From Talpa occidentalis (taxonomy: Eukaryota; Chordata; Mammalia; Eulipotyphla; Talpidae): DNA of 64,000 nt. Where the stretch lies: positions 62,660,228 to 62,724,227 of the forward strand of contig NW_023605083.1 in assembly GCF_014898055.3 (NCBI RefSeq). The letters are read 5' to 3'. Shown in pieces: positions 1 to 11,704 of the stretch. The translations under genes were made by a program, and so were the position numbers. The notes beneath the pieces were generated by a model. The model had not been told where the DNA came from. It saw nothing but the letters and a program-made list of their open reading frames with translations, and did not search any database. The first letter of the stretch is position 1; every line of letters starts with the position of its first letter.

Positions 1-789
1 TGCTGGAATAAGCTCAGGAGAAAAGCAATTGGGTTCATGTCAAAAAATCCTAGATGAGACCTGTCTTAGCACATCCTGGGGTAAAAATGAAGGTCATACC
101 AAACAGCACTGGCATGGCAACTTATGATTAGGATTTATTGTTTGCAAATCAAAATTCACGATTAGATCACCAGAAAAAATATGAAATATCTGCCCCTTGG
201 GAGTTAAACAGGGAGCAAAATTTTAAAATCCTTTCATGTCATCACACTGGTGTGCTTCCAGCCAGCAGGGGTGCTCCCAGTAACTGATAACCAAGAGCCA
301 TTTGAGAGCTAGAGAAAGTTCTTCCAGACAACTTTCTTAGACAGTGTCATTAAGCTTCTTGTTTCCATGAGCACCATATTATTTGTTTCAAAAGATTTGC
401 TGTGACCTCGCATGTTTTAAAGTGTCTGGACTTCATGTCTTATTTAGAAAGTCAGCACATCCCATATCTGAGCAAGTAACGTGATGTGACAGAATAACCG
501 TGTGAAGTTCAGCCCATTCACGCTGGCAACCAGGAAATTACAGAGGCACACAATGCTCACCATGAGGGTGTAACAGAGGAGGTGCGCGTGCTTGTGTATG
601 TGTGAGGGGGCATGGGAATCTTAAGGGAGAACAATTTTTCCATAAACCAAGTAAAACATTAAATTTAAAAAATTCAGTGATGTTAAATTTTGACATCAAT
701 TAAGTGTTCACCTTCTTCTGCATTTTGCAGTACCCATGTGGCTGAGACATATCACGTTGGGATTTAGATGAATTTGCTAAGACTCTCCA
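1..789. other. Unannotated intergenic sequence
   Basis: I see no coding exon, RNA gene or recognisable repeat here. There is a short GT-rich patch near 582-605. The longest open frames are short and look random. Confidence 0.5.
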
Positions 790-960
790 GCTCTGGTTCA
801 GCCCTTGCTGTACACAGGAACCACCTAGGACACTTACAGAACTACTGATGCTTGGGTTCCATTCCTTGAAATTCTGATTGAACTGGTCTAGAGTGCAGCC
901 TGAGCACTGACTTGCTGTAAAGTCCCGTGCTGACTCTAAGGAGCAGCACAGTTTAAGAAT
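790..960 (+). repeat. MER5-like hAT (Charlie) DNA transposon relic
   Basis: The segment keeps the word order of MER5A-type non-autonomous hAT elements: a run like CACAGGAACCACCTAGGAC, then a D-T-G-C-T-T-G-G-G-T-T-C-C block, then ATTCTGATTGAACTGGTCTA. These elements carry no genes and were mobilised by Charlie-type transposases early in placental evolution. It is heavily diverged and its ends cannot be placed exactly. The call is from memory of the family, not an alignment. Confidence 0.55.
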
Positions 961-1124
961 AAGATCTCTCTACAGCTCTGTAACTTTAAGTATGGCCTGA
1001 GGAGGGGTGCTTGATATAAATGCAAGTGTCAGGCAACATCCAGGTCCAGGGAATCAGAATCTGCCCTTTACTAAAACTCCAGGTGACTCACAGGCATATT
1101 CGGCAACCCCAGTCCATTCCACAG

Positions 1125-1240
1125 AGCAGCAGTATACCTCCTGGCTGTACATTACAATTATCCAGAGAACCTTTAAAAATCCTGATGCCTGGGTCTTCCT
1201 TACAGAGATTCTGATAGAGTGTGGCCCAGGAATGGCTTTT
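1125..1240 (+). repeat. Second MER5-like hAT relic
   Basis: This piece reads like the inner part of MER5A: a block near CTGTACATTACAATTATCC, then CCTGATGCCTGGGTCTTCC, then GAGATTCTGATAGAGTGTGG. The stretch at 1020-1110 (CCAGGGAATCAGAATCTGCC) may be the end of the neighbouring copy or part of the same one. It is old, non-coding, and the strand follows the same orientation as the copy at 790-960. Confidence 0.55.
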
Positions 1241-1255
1241 ACATTTTATTTTATT

Positions 1256-1396
1256 TTATTTAGATATTATTTATTTATTTTTGTGTAGAAGAAGTGGGTA
1301 GAGGCCAGAGGTGCAGGAGATGAGAGGATTCACCAGAGCGGGGAGCAGAACAGGCAGATTTACTGAAATACACTGGTGAGGGGAGCAGCGGGCAAG
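1256..1396 (-). mobile_element. tRNA-derived SINE, 5'-truncated, antisense
   Basis: The AT-rich tail (TTTATTTATTT) lies on the left and the body then reads as the reverse complement of the window's common SINE: GATTCACCAGAG, CAGAACAGGCAG, CACTG.TGAGGGGAGCAGC. It stops before the tRNA-like head, so the RNA polymerase III A and B boxes are missing and it cannot be transcribed by itself. I found no convincing TSD. Confidence 0.8.
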
Positions 1397-1589
1397 TTTC
1401 ACTTCTACCTCCCCTGGCCCCCAGGCTTCTAGATGGCAACATTCAGATCCTATTTAATAGCACTTCTTGGCTCTGCATTTGGTTGTCTGATCCTGACACC
1501 CTGGAATACCTCTCTGTGCACGAGCCTCTGTTCATGTCTGTGCAGGTCACCTCTGGTCTAGAGGGCAATCATGGGACAAGATTTTCTAC

Positions 1590-2035
1590 TTCCATTTCTC
1601 CCAGCTTCATTGAGGGATAAACTGCCAAATAAAAACTATATACATTTATGAAGTACATTGCAATGACAATATAGACATAGTGAAATGATCATCAGAACGA
1701 AGCATATAATGTACCTATCACCTCATGTTGTTTACCTTTGTGTGTGTGTTGATAATATCTAAGATCTACCCTCCTAGCAGATTTCAAGGATACGATATAG
1801 TATTGTTCATTACAAACACCACATATGGTAGGTTCCCAGAACTTACCCATCTTGCCACTGAAAGCTCGTGCCTTCTGACCATTATTTCCCATTTCCCTTA
1901 TCCCTTATGCCCTGGCAACCCCACTCTACTCCCTGCTTCCGTGAGTTCCAATTTATTAGGTTCCACGTATCAGAGTTCCTCCTTTCCTTCTTAGTCATGG
2001 CACTCGAACTGTACTTTCTGCATTTCCTCGTTTCA
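1590..2035 (-). repeat. Ancient L1 3' end (L1MA/L1MB type), antisense
   Basis: The order CAGCTTCATTGAGGGATAA, TGAAATGATCATCAGAAC, ACCTATCACCTCATGTTG, TTGTGTGTGTGTTGATAA, AAGATCTACCCTCCTAGCAG and TCCAATTTATTAGGTTCCAC matches the antisense 3'UTR of mid-age mammalian L1s. There is no intact coding sequence. The short open frame at 1725-1994 is a chance frame through this UTR. Confidence 0.7.
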
Positions 2036-5000
2036 GGTTGGAGGCCCCATCACACTCACTGTCCCAGTGTTCTCAAATGCTGGGGAGCTGACAGTTGGTG
2101 GGGAACACAGACATTAGCAGAGCCAGGTAAACCAGCCTATAGTTGTCTGGGGCACTTAAGGAAATGAAATCCCAGCAGGATTCTGATTTTCCTCCTTAAT
2201 TAGCTTCCTCCTTTCCCTTAGGCATGTGTTGCCTTAGCAGGATCCTACCCAATAAACTTTCCTTTGTCCTGACTCAGGGTGTTAAATAAATGCCTGGGAG
2301 CAATTGCCCATGGCTTTGGAGGGTTTTTTGTGGTCCTGAACAAGCTGCCTGGACTGACAGCTTCTGCTGATGCTAATTGGACTGCTGGTGTCACACTTTC
2401 TGTCCCAAGGAGAGATTGAGACAGCAGAGCTGAGCCTGCTAGACCTCCTGGCAAAGGAGTCCTAGAGCTACTGTTCAAAGAATGTCTGTAAATGTGCATT
2501 TATTCCTAGTGAGTCTCCTGAGGTCAGCAGGTGTTTATTTTATACACGTTAAAGGACTTGTTTCTCCGTGATCTCTAGGTGTTCTGAAATGGAGAGGTAA
2601 AAGGACAAACACAATAAACTCATAACTATAATAAAATTGATCCCATTTTTGAAACCCAGACTAAGACAGCCCAAATCACTGATCAAATGGAAACAAGCCA
2701 AGTCTACAGGTAATGTTATAAACCTCATCAGCAAACTAAAATTAAAACCACACATACTAAGAAAACAACACTGAAGTCTGGTGACCCTGCAGGTCTCAGT
2801 TTCTATCACCACAGCCCCTACTCCTGAAGCTCCATGGCTCCGCTGCTAAGCCAGGCATCATGACCCTTAAAGAAGAAATCTCAGCGAGAGAAGAGAATTG
2901 GAGAAAGGAGTCTTTTACTTCTATATTAGCAAGTATTGAAGTATGCTTCCAGGTAAAGCATTATGGGATAATGTAATGCAGAATAGACAGTTGAAAGGTT
3001 TATCTTTGTTCTCTTGTTGAGTAAAGCAAAGAATTCATTCATTTATGCAATATGTACTGGCGGTGGGATGAACATATGAGTTATTATCCAAAGAGACAGT
3101 TTGGAGCATGAAAGGGGTGTTTCATTAATTCCATCAAGACAAAACATTAATACCAAGACTGTTCTGAGAAAGATGGGCGATAAGGCCACCCTCATTATTA
3201 TCACTGAGCACATTCTGCTTCCTTACATAAAAACAGAAGATGTCTGGGAGGGGTAGGGAGAGGAGCTACCTACTTCCAAAACCGATGCTAACTTCTACCT
3301 GCTCTCAAAATACCAAGAGGATTTGGTAAAACCTATTGATTTTTTCAGGTAAAATAAAAAGTATGTGCTCAGTTCATTCAACCACTGGTTTTCCTGGCAT
3401 AGAACAAAATTTTCTCTACCCAAATAGGATCCAGTTTCACACCCTATATCTTTTAAGAACAGGTTGAATTTTGATAGATTACTCCATATTTAATTGCATT
3501 GATGTATGATGAGTAGGTCATTTAGCCCTAATCTGACCAAAATTATATACTCTTCTTTGAAGAAAATGAAGAAATGACTGTCTCACCCCTCAGAGGAACA
3601 TTACACAAATGGTGGGAATCTATTTGAAATAGTCAAGCAAGACCTAATATAAAAAAATCAGTTACATATGCATATATATTCAGTTTTAGAAGGACTTGAA
3701 CGTAATTGATGTGAACTCATGATATAAGAAAAAATATTTACAGCTTATATATAATTTTGCCCACATTACCACTGTTGATTCTCATAACAACCAGCTCACA
3801 CAGTATCCCTATCCCCATTTTACAGTTGAGAAAAATAACTACATCAGACAGGCATGCACTGACACTTGAATCTTCAAGCTATAATGCAATAAAATAATAG
3901 CCCACTATAGATGTTTACAGAACAGTGATTTCTAAACAATATTCCCTTATAGCTCTAGTTTTAAACTTTTCAAAGAATTTCACCATTATATCCCACATAC
4001 TTAATGGGAGTTTTAAGTGACATGGACTAAGTAGATGCTGGATTCACAAAAATGAGTAAAAGTACCCATAGGTTTTATTCACGTCAACCAGAAATCATGT
4101 ATAACACAAAGAAACCAGTCCAAATAGGTCATGAGTCACAGAAAAGAACACCAAGTTCAGGTTCTGGAAACCAAAAGAGGCATCCCAAGGATATGATGTT
4201 TAAAAGAGAAACAAGAGTTTGTCACAAGGACAAAATGCACATGAGCTCATGACTTTGAGTCAGGGACTATCAAGTCATGTTAAAGCAACAAAAAACAAGT
4301 TGTTTGTCAATAGTTGTAGCAAAGGATACGATGCTGGATAAGTGGCCAGACCCAGAATGAGAGCCTGGAATGGTGGGCCAAGGAGGTTGAAGTGTTCCCT
4401 ATAGGTTTCAGGTGTCAACGAAAGAAGGAGATGAGCGAGGACACAAACACTCCAGGGGAAGCAAATGCGATGGGCTTGGGGAGAGGGAGTGGGGACCGAA
4501 ATTTAAGAGGGTGGAGAGAAAAAACATAGCCAGGATATGCATTTAAGAGGAAAATACAGGCAGGAAATATATTTAAGATAAAGTTAGCAGGATTTGGGGT
4601 TGGAGGTGGGAGGGCTAAAGAGACCAAGTGGTATTTTAACTTCTTTGGTGATTAAGTTTCACAAGCCAAGACAGGGTATGTAGGTATATGAGCAGATTTC
4701 TGAGTAACACCAAAAGATACAGTTTTATGCATATTTTATACATGTTGAATAGAGAGTCCTATAGAACAATCAAATGGCAAGACCTAGAGAGAACTGGCAA
4801 TTAACTCCTGGGGCTCCAGAGAAAATTCTAGGTAGTTCATTCAGATTTGGGAATCTTTAGTGTGAAGCCATTGGTCAGGGGAAGTAGAAAGCCATTTGCT
4901 GAAGAAGGGAATAGAGGATCCCTCCATGGAGAAAAGGGTAAGGATTTTTAAACAAAAGGTTAATTATAGTGTTTCATTTTATTAGAAAGTTAATTAGTTG

Positions 5001-5604
5001 GAAATATGTTTTAAACAAAATGCAGCCAAATTTTCTTCTCCCTCACTTTGTTTTATTAGGAAATATACGGGTACCTCCACAATATTTTCCCCTAATAAAT
5101 GGGCTTCGAATCACATATAAAGAATCATAAAATTGGAGGAAATCTTTCTCCCATGATGTCAAGTTGATGGATGTGTGCTGCTCTCTCATAGGGAGTGCAG
5201 TGCGAGGGGGAAAGGGGCATCTTTCTAGAAGCTCCATAGGACTGACCTCGAAGTTTCCTGCTAGTTCTAACACACCCTCTGAGATCACACCATTTCATTC
5301 AGCCTCCCCATGTATTTGTGTCTAAACAAATAGTTTCAACTTCCACCCACCCATGTTCTTATCCTTTTGAGCATCAGATGGAGATGTCCCCACGGCCAGC
5401 AATAAAGCCAAAGAATGACTGAAATCTCTATTTAGCCCTGGGAAACAGGCCATATTATAAGGAAGAGGGAGGTAACTTTCCTAAGCAGTCTGCAGTGAAG
5501 TCACTTTTGGCTCCATTCTGATTGTAAAATGGCCTGAGACTGGATCCCATCATCTTAACAAACAGCTTACTACAGTGTGAATATGATTCTGACCTCTGTG
5601 ACCT
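2036..5604. other. Unannotated intergenic block with a MIR fragment
   Basis: No coding exon or RNA gene is visible. A MIR-like fragment lies inside at about 3745-3860 and is listed separately. The segment near 2220-2300 has an AATAAA-rich stretch that could be the end of an unrecognised old LTR, but I cannot support a family. The remainder is AT-rich and apparently unique or too decayed to identify. Confidence 0.45.
3745..3860 (-). repeat. MIR fragment, antisense
   Basis: The block CTCATAACAACC followed by TATCCCTATCCCCATTTTACAG and a GAGAAAAATAACT stretch is the reverse complement of the MIR core and 3' region (CTGTAAAATGGGGATA in sense). MIR is an ancient tRNA-derived SINE. It is diverged and short. 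Confidence 0.55.
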
Positions 5605-5980
5605 TGGTCATGTCATGGGCTGAATCGTCCCCACCACCAAGTTCTGACCTCTAGTACCACTGACTGTAAATGCATTTGAAGATCAGGTCTTTAAAGAGGC
5701 AATTAAGTTAAAATGAGATCTTTAGGGTGGGTAACTCAGTATGATTGGTGTCCTCATAAAAAGAGGAGACTTGGATACAGATACACACGGAGGAAAGACC
5801 ATGTGAGGATACAGCAGGAGGGCAGCAATCTGCAAGCCAACAAGAGAGAATAAATCAAACCTGCTGTCATCTTGATCTTGAACTTCCAGCTTTCAGAAAT
5901 GGGAGAAAAATAAACCTCAGCTGCTTAAGCCACCCAGTCTGTGGTAATTTGTTATGCGGACATAGCAAACCAATACAGGC
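5605..5980 (+). repeat. MLT1-type (MaLR) solo LTR
   Basis: The segment runs through recognisable MLT1 landmarks in order: GGGCTGAATCGTCCCC near the 5' end, GGTCTTTAAAGAGGCAATTA, TTAGGGTGGGTAACTCAGTA, TTGGTGTCCTCATAAAAAGAGG, GGAAAGACCATGTGAGGATA, CATCTTGATCTTGAACTTCC, and TTAAGCCACCCAGTCTGTGG at the 3' end. It is an LTR only; no internal gag or pol remains. MLT1 elements are non-autonomous endogenous retrovirus relatives present in all placental mammals. The usual 5-bp TSD is not recognisable. Confidence 0.85.
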
Positions 5981-6574
5981 AATTATTAAATGTAAATGCA
6001 TAAAATATGGGCAGTAATTTCCCAAGATGAAATTAAATGGAAAAAGAAATCAGGCTTGTTTTTCAATTAAGGGTACGGGTGATGCGTAACTGTATTACGG
6101 AAAATGTGTTAGCATGATACAAATGGTGTAGAAGTCTAACCATCTTGGATGGAATCTTGTGCGTGGTTACTTGAGTTTTATACCATCTTTGCTACAGAAT
6201 TCACTGATGAGTAGGGTTTCAGGAATTACATCCATTCCATGGCTCAGATGGGACTGTCTCTTTATGTTGCATCTCACGACATAGCAAACTGCTCAAGGCA
6301 GATTTTGTCAAGTGGATTCTGCAAAATTCTTCATATTTGAAACACAGTATGTGACATTTCAAAAGCAGAAAGCAAAAAATGTGGATAACGTCTCTGATGG
6401 GTTCCAAGTTAACCCCCCCCCAAAAAAATATTCTCCTCATTAAATTTGCCACCCAGTCTTTTGAAATAGTCCCCGCATCTGTTCTCTCTATCCACACTGA
6501 TGGCCACTGTCTTCATTCAAACTTTTACAATTTCTGGCCCAGCCTTTTATCCACCCAGGGAAACATTTTAGAGG
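5981..6574. other. Unannotated intergenic sequence
   Basis: It contains an 8-base C run followed by A7 near 6413-6427 and otherwise nothing I recognise. The antisense frame at 6219-6497 looks like chance. Confidence 0.45.
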
Positions 6575-6790
6575 GAATGCAATGTTGTGTGATGGTTAAG
6601 GAGCACAACCACTTGAGTTAGAGTCCTGCCACTTACTAACTCTGTGCCCTCACTGAAATCTAAGCCTCAGGCTTACATAATTGAAAGAGAGGTAGTAACA
6701 GTATTTTTCTCTAGGGCTGTTGGAGAACTAAGTGAAATACCAAATTTAAAAAAAAAATTGACACAGTACATAATAAAATACTATGAAAAT
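6575..6790 (+). repeat. MIR SINE, sense
   Basis: The order GTGATGGTTAAGGAGCACAA, GAGTCCTGCCACTTACTAAC, TCTGTGCCCTCACTGAAATC, AAGCCTCAGGCTTACATAAT and CTAGGGCTGTTGGAGAACTA follows the MIR consensus from tRNA-like head to core and 3' part. It is ancient and non-coding. Confidence 0.8.
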
Positions 6791-7317
6791 ATTAGGTATG
6801 CTATTCATACCTGTTAAAATTCAAAACCAAACATCATACTCTTTTCCACGTAATGCCATCAACCAAGATTTTTCTCATGCTTCACTTTCTTGTAATTTAT
6901 ATTATGAAAACAACAGACAAGTTGGATTTTTTTTTTCCCCAAACATCACAGGTTTCTTTTGCCCAAGACTCCTCGGTGAAGGGGTCAATTCCACCAGCTT
7001 GAAATTCTGGTCCCAGATGACATTTCTCAAGTTGTCATTATGATCCATTTGTCCCGAGTTCTCTTTTAAAGCACAAAAATCCTCTTTACAGTCCTTCAGT
7101 AGCCTATTCTGGTTCATGAGATGAAGCTCAACCACTTTCACATGGTCCATAGTGCCCTTAGCATGTGCCTCTACCACCACATTCTCACCTCAGCCATGAG
7201 GCCCAGCACAGACCCAACAGATAAGAGGTGGCCAGCAAAGGTCTGTTTAATGGGAGGGGTGCCTGAAAAACACACACAGGCACAAAGGCTTGCTTCTCCC
7301 CATCATCATTAGCCTGG
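6791..7317. other. Unannotated intergenic sequence
   Basis: The stretch near 7050-7200 (CTCAACCACTTTCACATGGT) faintly resembles L2 sequence, but not enough to call. No exon signals with an open frame of useful length are present. Confidence 0.4.
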
Positions 7318-7778
7318 TAAATTAGCTTTCTAGGACTGCTATAACATGACCACAAATTTTGAGGCCTAAAACAACAAATTACCATCTCATGCAACTGAAG
7401 GGCAGACGTCTGAGATCTAAGTATTACCAGGGCAGTGCTTCCCCTAAAAATTCAAGGGGAGAATTCTTGTCTCTTCCAGTTTCTGGTAGCTCCTGGTGTT
7501 CCTTGGCTTATGGCCGCATCCCGCCAGTCTCTGCCTCTGTTTTCACATGGCCTTCCCCTCTGTGTCTCTTCTCTATTTGTGAGTCTCAAATTCCCCTCTC
7601 TTTTCTCTTACACCAGTCATTGGGTCTAGGCCCACCCTAAGATCAGGATGACCTCATCTTGAGATCCTTAATTTAATAATATCTACCAAATCTCTGCTTC
7701 TGAAAAACTTCATATTCACAAGCATCTGAGTCTAAGACTTGGACATCTCTTTTAGGGGGACACAATATAACCTGCTCC
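7318..7778 (-). repeat. MaLR/MLT1-like LTR, antisense
   Basis: Reading the minus strand, the LTR landmarks appear in order: a GTGTCCCCCTAAAAGA start, GATGAGGTCATCCTGATCTT, AGGGTGGGCCTAGACCCAAT, a run with GAAGGCCATGTGAAAACAGAGG, AGCCAAGGAACACCAGGAGC, and on the left a TTTAGGCCTCAAAATTTGTG block. The family name is less sure than for 5605-5980; it may be another member of the MaLR group. No internal genes are attached. Confidence 0.65.
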
Positions 7779-8033
7779 CACTCTCAAGGGGAGGGAGGTC
7801 ATGGATTGAGCAGTGACTAGAACACAAAGAGATCTGGCCATACTCAGGAAGGAAATGTGATTTCATTTGCAGGTCAGAGATGAAGGCCATTGGTACTGAA
7901 TATGCCAGCTGGGAAAAGCCTGGAGTCAGCCTGGGGACTTAAGGGAACAGTGCTTCCTGCCCAGTCCTTGTTTCAGATCCACTTGTTAATTGTTGTATTG
8001 TTTTTGTTTTCATCCTATAGAGAGTATTTATTA
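7779..8033. other. Unannotated intergenic sequence
   Basis: No recognised repeat or gene is seen in this short interval before the next SINE. Confidence 0.4.
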
Positions 8034-8045
8034 ATAAGGCATGAC

Positions 8046-8308
8046 TTTTTTTTTTTAAGATTTATTTATTTATATAAGCACTGGGTACAATCAGAAGCGC
8101 AGGAGGGTGAGAGAATTCACCAGAGCCAGAGCAGGGAACAGAACAGGCAGACTGACGAAATACACTGCTGAGGGGAGCAGCAGGCGGCAGGAGAGGTCTG
8201 TCACGCCATGTGGGACGCTCGCCTGTGGCCGGGGATCGAACCGGCGCTGCAGAGGCTGCAGGCAGCTTCGCAACCCAGCGCTCAACCACTGAGCCACCGG
8301 GGAGGCCC
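8046..8308 (-). mobile_element. tRNA-derived SINE, full length, antisense
   Basis: On the minus strand it runs from GGGCCTCCCCGGTGGCTCAG through a pol III B box (GGTTCGATCCC), the body (CACATGGCGTGAC, CTGCTGCTCCCCTC, GCTCTGGTGAATTC) to a (TAAA)n, AATCTTAAAAA tail. A 12-bp perfect TSD, ATAAGGCATGAC, lies at 8034-8045 and 8309-8320. The 3' body has the GAATTC...TTCTGACTGTAC...AGTGCTTATATAAA variant. Transcription would be by RNA polymerase III and insertion by L1 machinery. Open frames across it are shadows. Confidence 0.95.
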
Positions 8309-10838
8309 ATAAGGCATGACATTTTTAAGAAGATAAAATCACATATCCCATCGTTCTCACATCTTCCTCTCCCCGCCTCCCCTTTTAGTTTTCAGTGTGT
8401 TTTTTTAAAAATGGGTAAGATTATACTGGATTATACTGGATATACAGTTTGTCTCCTGCTTTTTCTTAAAACATAAAGTCAAAAGTCTTTCCATCATTTT
8501 CATATAATCTCTAAAAATCGTTTATCTTCATGTATTTAGATTTAGTTTTTATATTTTCCAAAATTACTCCTGTAGCTAACTTAAACGTATATAAGGTTTG
8601 TTACAAAAAGAAAAATAAAACCCACAATCCCTTCCGTTTCCTGTCCCCCAAGACACCAAAATGCGCTAGTAGTCATTGTATTCTTTACCATGACACTTTC
8701 ACAAGAAAGCTGGTTTTACTTTCAAATGTCTTTGATAAAGTAGTAAAAATATTAATTTCACTAAATCTTGATCCTTCTTAATAATCTGCATGAGGAATTT
8801 GGCAGCATGCATCAAGCTTAATGCAAACCAACCGAGCATGCTTATCATGAAGAAAAGTACTCGTGCCATTTTAAGTTTCAAGCTGAACTAGCCACTCCTG
8901 CATTTCATGGAACGTGATTTTTACTTAAAAGAAGCCGAAAGATAAATATTCTTATTTATATTTGTATGTTTGACAAGCATCTTTTTGAAAATTTAAGTGA
9001 GTCTGTCATTTCAACAAAAACCACCATGAGTGTTTATTGCCAATTGTAAAAGCTGAGTTTTCAAGCACATGTTACAATCTTGGAAAACTCATACCTGTAT
9101 AAAACTCATACATAAACTTGACAATTTCCCAGTACTCAAAGACATTTCTACCTTCAAGTTACCTGAACAGTTTTTCTGAGATGGGTGTTGCTATAAGTAG
9201 CTGTGATGCTATCATGTTAGATAATAAAATGTGTCAAGATTTCAAAGATCATCATAGTTTCAGTGAACCAGTATTTCATTAAATGAGTAGATATCCATTC
9301 AAAGTATAAAATAGACCAATAAATTTTTTTATGTAACTGTATGAAAGTTCTTTTGTATAGTTTCAGATTTCACATTGCAATTCACCTTCAAGAAACTCTT
9401 ATCATTTGTCAATCACTGTATCAAAGGAACATAACATTTTCTGAAGTACTCCTCCTTTTTCTAGTTACTTAACTGCTTGAGGGTGAATTTTCCTTATATA
9501 TACTTCAATCAAAACAAAATATGAGTGAAGGAACACATGTGAGATTCCAGTAGTCCCCCCTCTATTTACTCATGAAACAGGTTATTTTGAGTGTCCCAAA
9601 AGACAGGTGATTTGCAATGTTTTGGAGTTAAAAAAAATATTCTCAAAGATCTTCAAATATATTTTACAAGTGTGTCAGTGATCAAGTGTGATGTAATGGT
9701 CATAAAATATATAATTAAGGTTTGCACAAGGTGTAAAGGTAACACAAAAGAAGCCATCAATCTGGCAGGGAGAGAGATGCAAGGAATATTATTAGAGACT
9801 TCATAGAGGAGAGGGTATTCAAATTGGATTTTAAGAATAAGAAGGGAAGAATTCATCACCAGATAACAGTAAATGAAATTTGCATTAAGGCGGTTCAGAC
9901 TACATGAGGTATTCTGAGTCTTTTTTCTCACCAATTGTCTTATTCACCAAAAGAGGTTTCAAATGACAATAATTTCAGGCACAAAGTTTAAGAGAGCTGG
10001 GAGGGTAGTTAGGACAATGACAGACAAATGAAGGAGGTGAATTTTGCAGAGTGACTTGGAAATTCTATCTTTGTAGGTGACACCAATCTCTAATATTTGT
10101 CCTCTAGGACATAATATTCAGAATAAAATGAAAAATATTTGTAAAATTTGAGCTCTTTAAATTGAGTCTAAAATTTATCCCTCTCAGGAATTCTTTGTTT
10201 CTCTTTTATGATAGAGCTCAAAAATCCAGCAGCTTTTTTACAATTTAAGTTTTCATGTTTGTTTTCTAATTTTGGGTTCTCTTTTATATTGTCAAAAACC
10301 TATCAGTTGTGCAGGGGAAATTTTTTTCTACTCTGTTTTTGTTCAACACCATTTTTCAAAGGTAGCCTTTTTACAAATAACTCCTAAAATCATATTTTAT
10401 TGACAGCAATTTAAAACACAGCCAAATGTAATTACTGATTAATTAACAACCCGGTTATTGATTTACTTTCCCTTCTTCCCTAAGCATTCTAAAATAGCTA
10501 CAAGAGGATTCTAAATTATTCCAAACACTATGAGAAACTTGAAATTCAGAGCTTTGTGGCTTGGGTATAGAGAATTGGTTACTTCTAGCACAAATTCTAT
10601 GGATATTTATATTTGAAAAATCAAAATATTTGCAGTCTTATAAATTTTAAGATCCCATATATCCTACGGTTGCAGTACTAGTTTCCTCCTCACTTCAAAA
10701 GAAGGGACTGATAAGGTAAAGAGGAGAGGAAGTCAGAGCTCAGACTCATCTTGGGAAAAAAAAATACCATTCCAAGGGTTTGGGGAGGATCCCCTTCAGA
10801 AGGCTGATAGCCTAAGATGTCTCAACTTCCAAGCAGAG

Positions 10839-10882
10839 CTGACCTGGGTCCCTTCCTTGTCTGACCTGGGTCCCTTCCTTGT
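10839..10882. repeat. 22-bp tandem duplication (2 copies)
   Basis: The unit CTGACCTGGGTCCCTTCCTT plus GT occurs twice head to tail at 10839-10860 and 10861-10882 with no mismatch. A partial CTG.CCTG continuation follows. It is non-coding. Confidence 0.9.
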
Positions 10883-11148
10883 CTGTCCTGACTCCCAGGG
10901 GCTATCATCCAGAGACTACATTCCACAACAGAATCCTAAACTCCAGTGAAATAGCCCTGAAATTCCAAGCACTAAAGCATTGACCCGAGGCCATAGCAAG
11001 CATGCAGCTCAGGTAAACATACAATACTTGGAGCCAAACTTACATTTCACCTGAATTCCACTTTGCTACTTCTATGACCAGATCTTAGCAACAAATTAAA
11101 ATTGAACCAAATATTGAATGAGGGCAAATTTGAAATCTGCCTGGGAAA

Positions 11149-11704
11149 CTAGAGATATTTACTTTTATGTGTGCACATACACATAGGGAATAAATATTTT
11201 AACATATCTCCCTTCTGAATATAAAGTAACATGAATGTTTTTTAAAGGTGACCATGTTTCCTAGAGATATTTACTTTTTATGTATGCATATACACATAGC
11301 AGGGGGAAAAAAAGAAGTTTCTTGGATGCTTTGGGCCAGGGGCAAACATCCAGTTGCTTTCAATTACTTGAGAAGCAGGAGCCTCTGTTTTGACAGAGCA
11401 CCTCCAATTATAATTCAAATTCCACGATTCAGGAAGTTTCATTAGACAAAGCAGAAATGCCCTGTATGAATTCGTCTCAGCAGCAATTTCTCCAAGAAGA
11501 GAATCTTTAATATGCCAGGAAACCTTATAGTCCTCAGGATGCAAGTTGTATGAAAGTCTCATGGGGTTTATTTTTATTCCACTTCCTCCTTTAATATCAA
11601 TTTGTCCATACTTGATTAGTTTTAAACAAAATAAATATTTTAGCATATCTCCCTTCTGAATATAAAGTAACACGAATGTTTTTAAAAGGGGACCAACTTT
11701 CCTT
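11149..11704. repeat. Scrambled local duplication A-B-A'-X-B'
   Basis: Block A (CTAGAGATATTTACTTTTAT and on to ACACATAG) is at 11149-11186 and again at 11261-11299. Block B (ATAAATATTTTAACATATCT through GTAACATGAATG and GGTGACCA) is at 11188-11260 and again at 11628-11704. The copies differ at only a few bases. The second A and B are separated by about 330 bp that is missing between the first pair. The simplest reading is a tandem duplication of a roughly 440-bp unit with the middle lost from one copy. Confidence 0.85.

Noticed and set aside
11278..11673. 131-codon minus-strand frame
   Set aside because: It crosses the scrambled local duplication and has no recognisable features.
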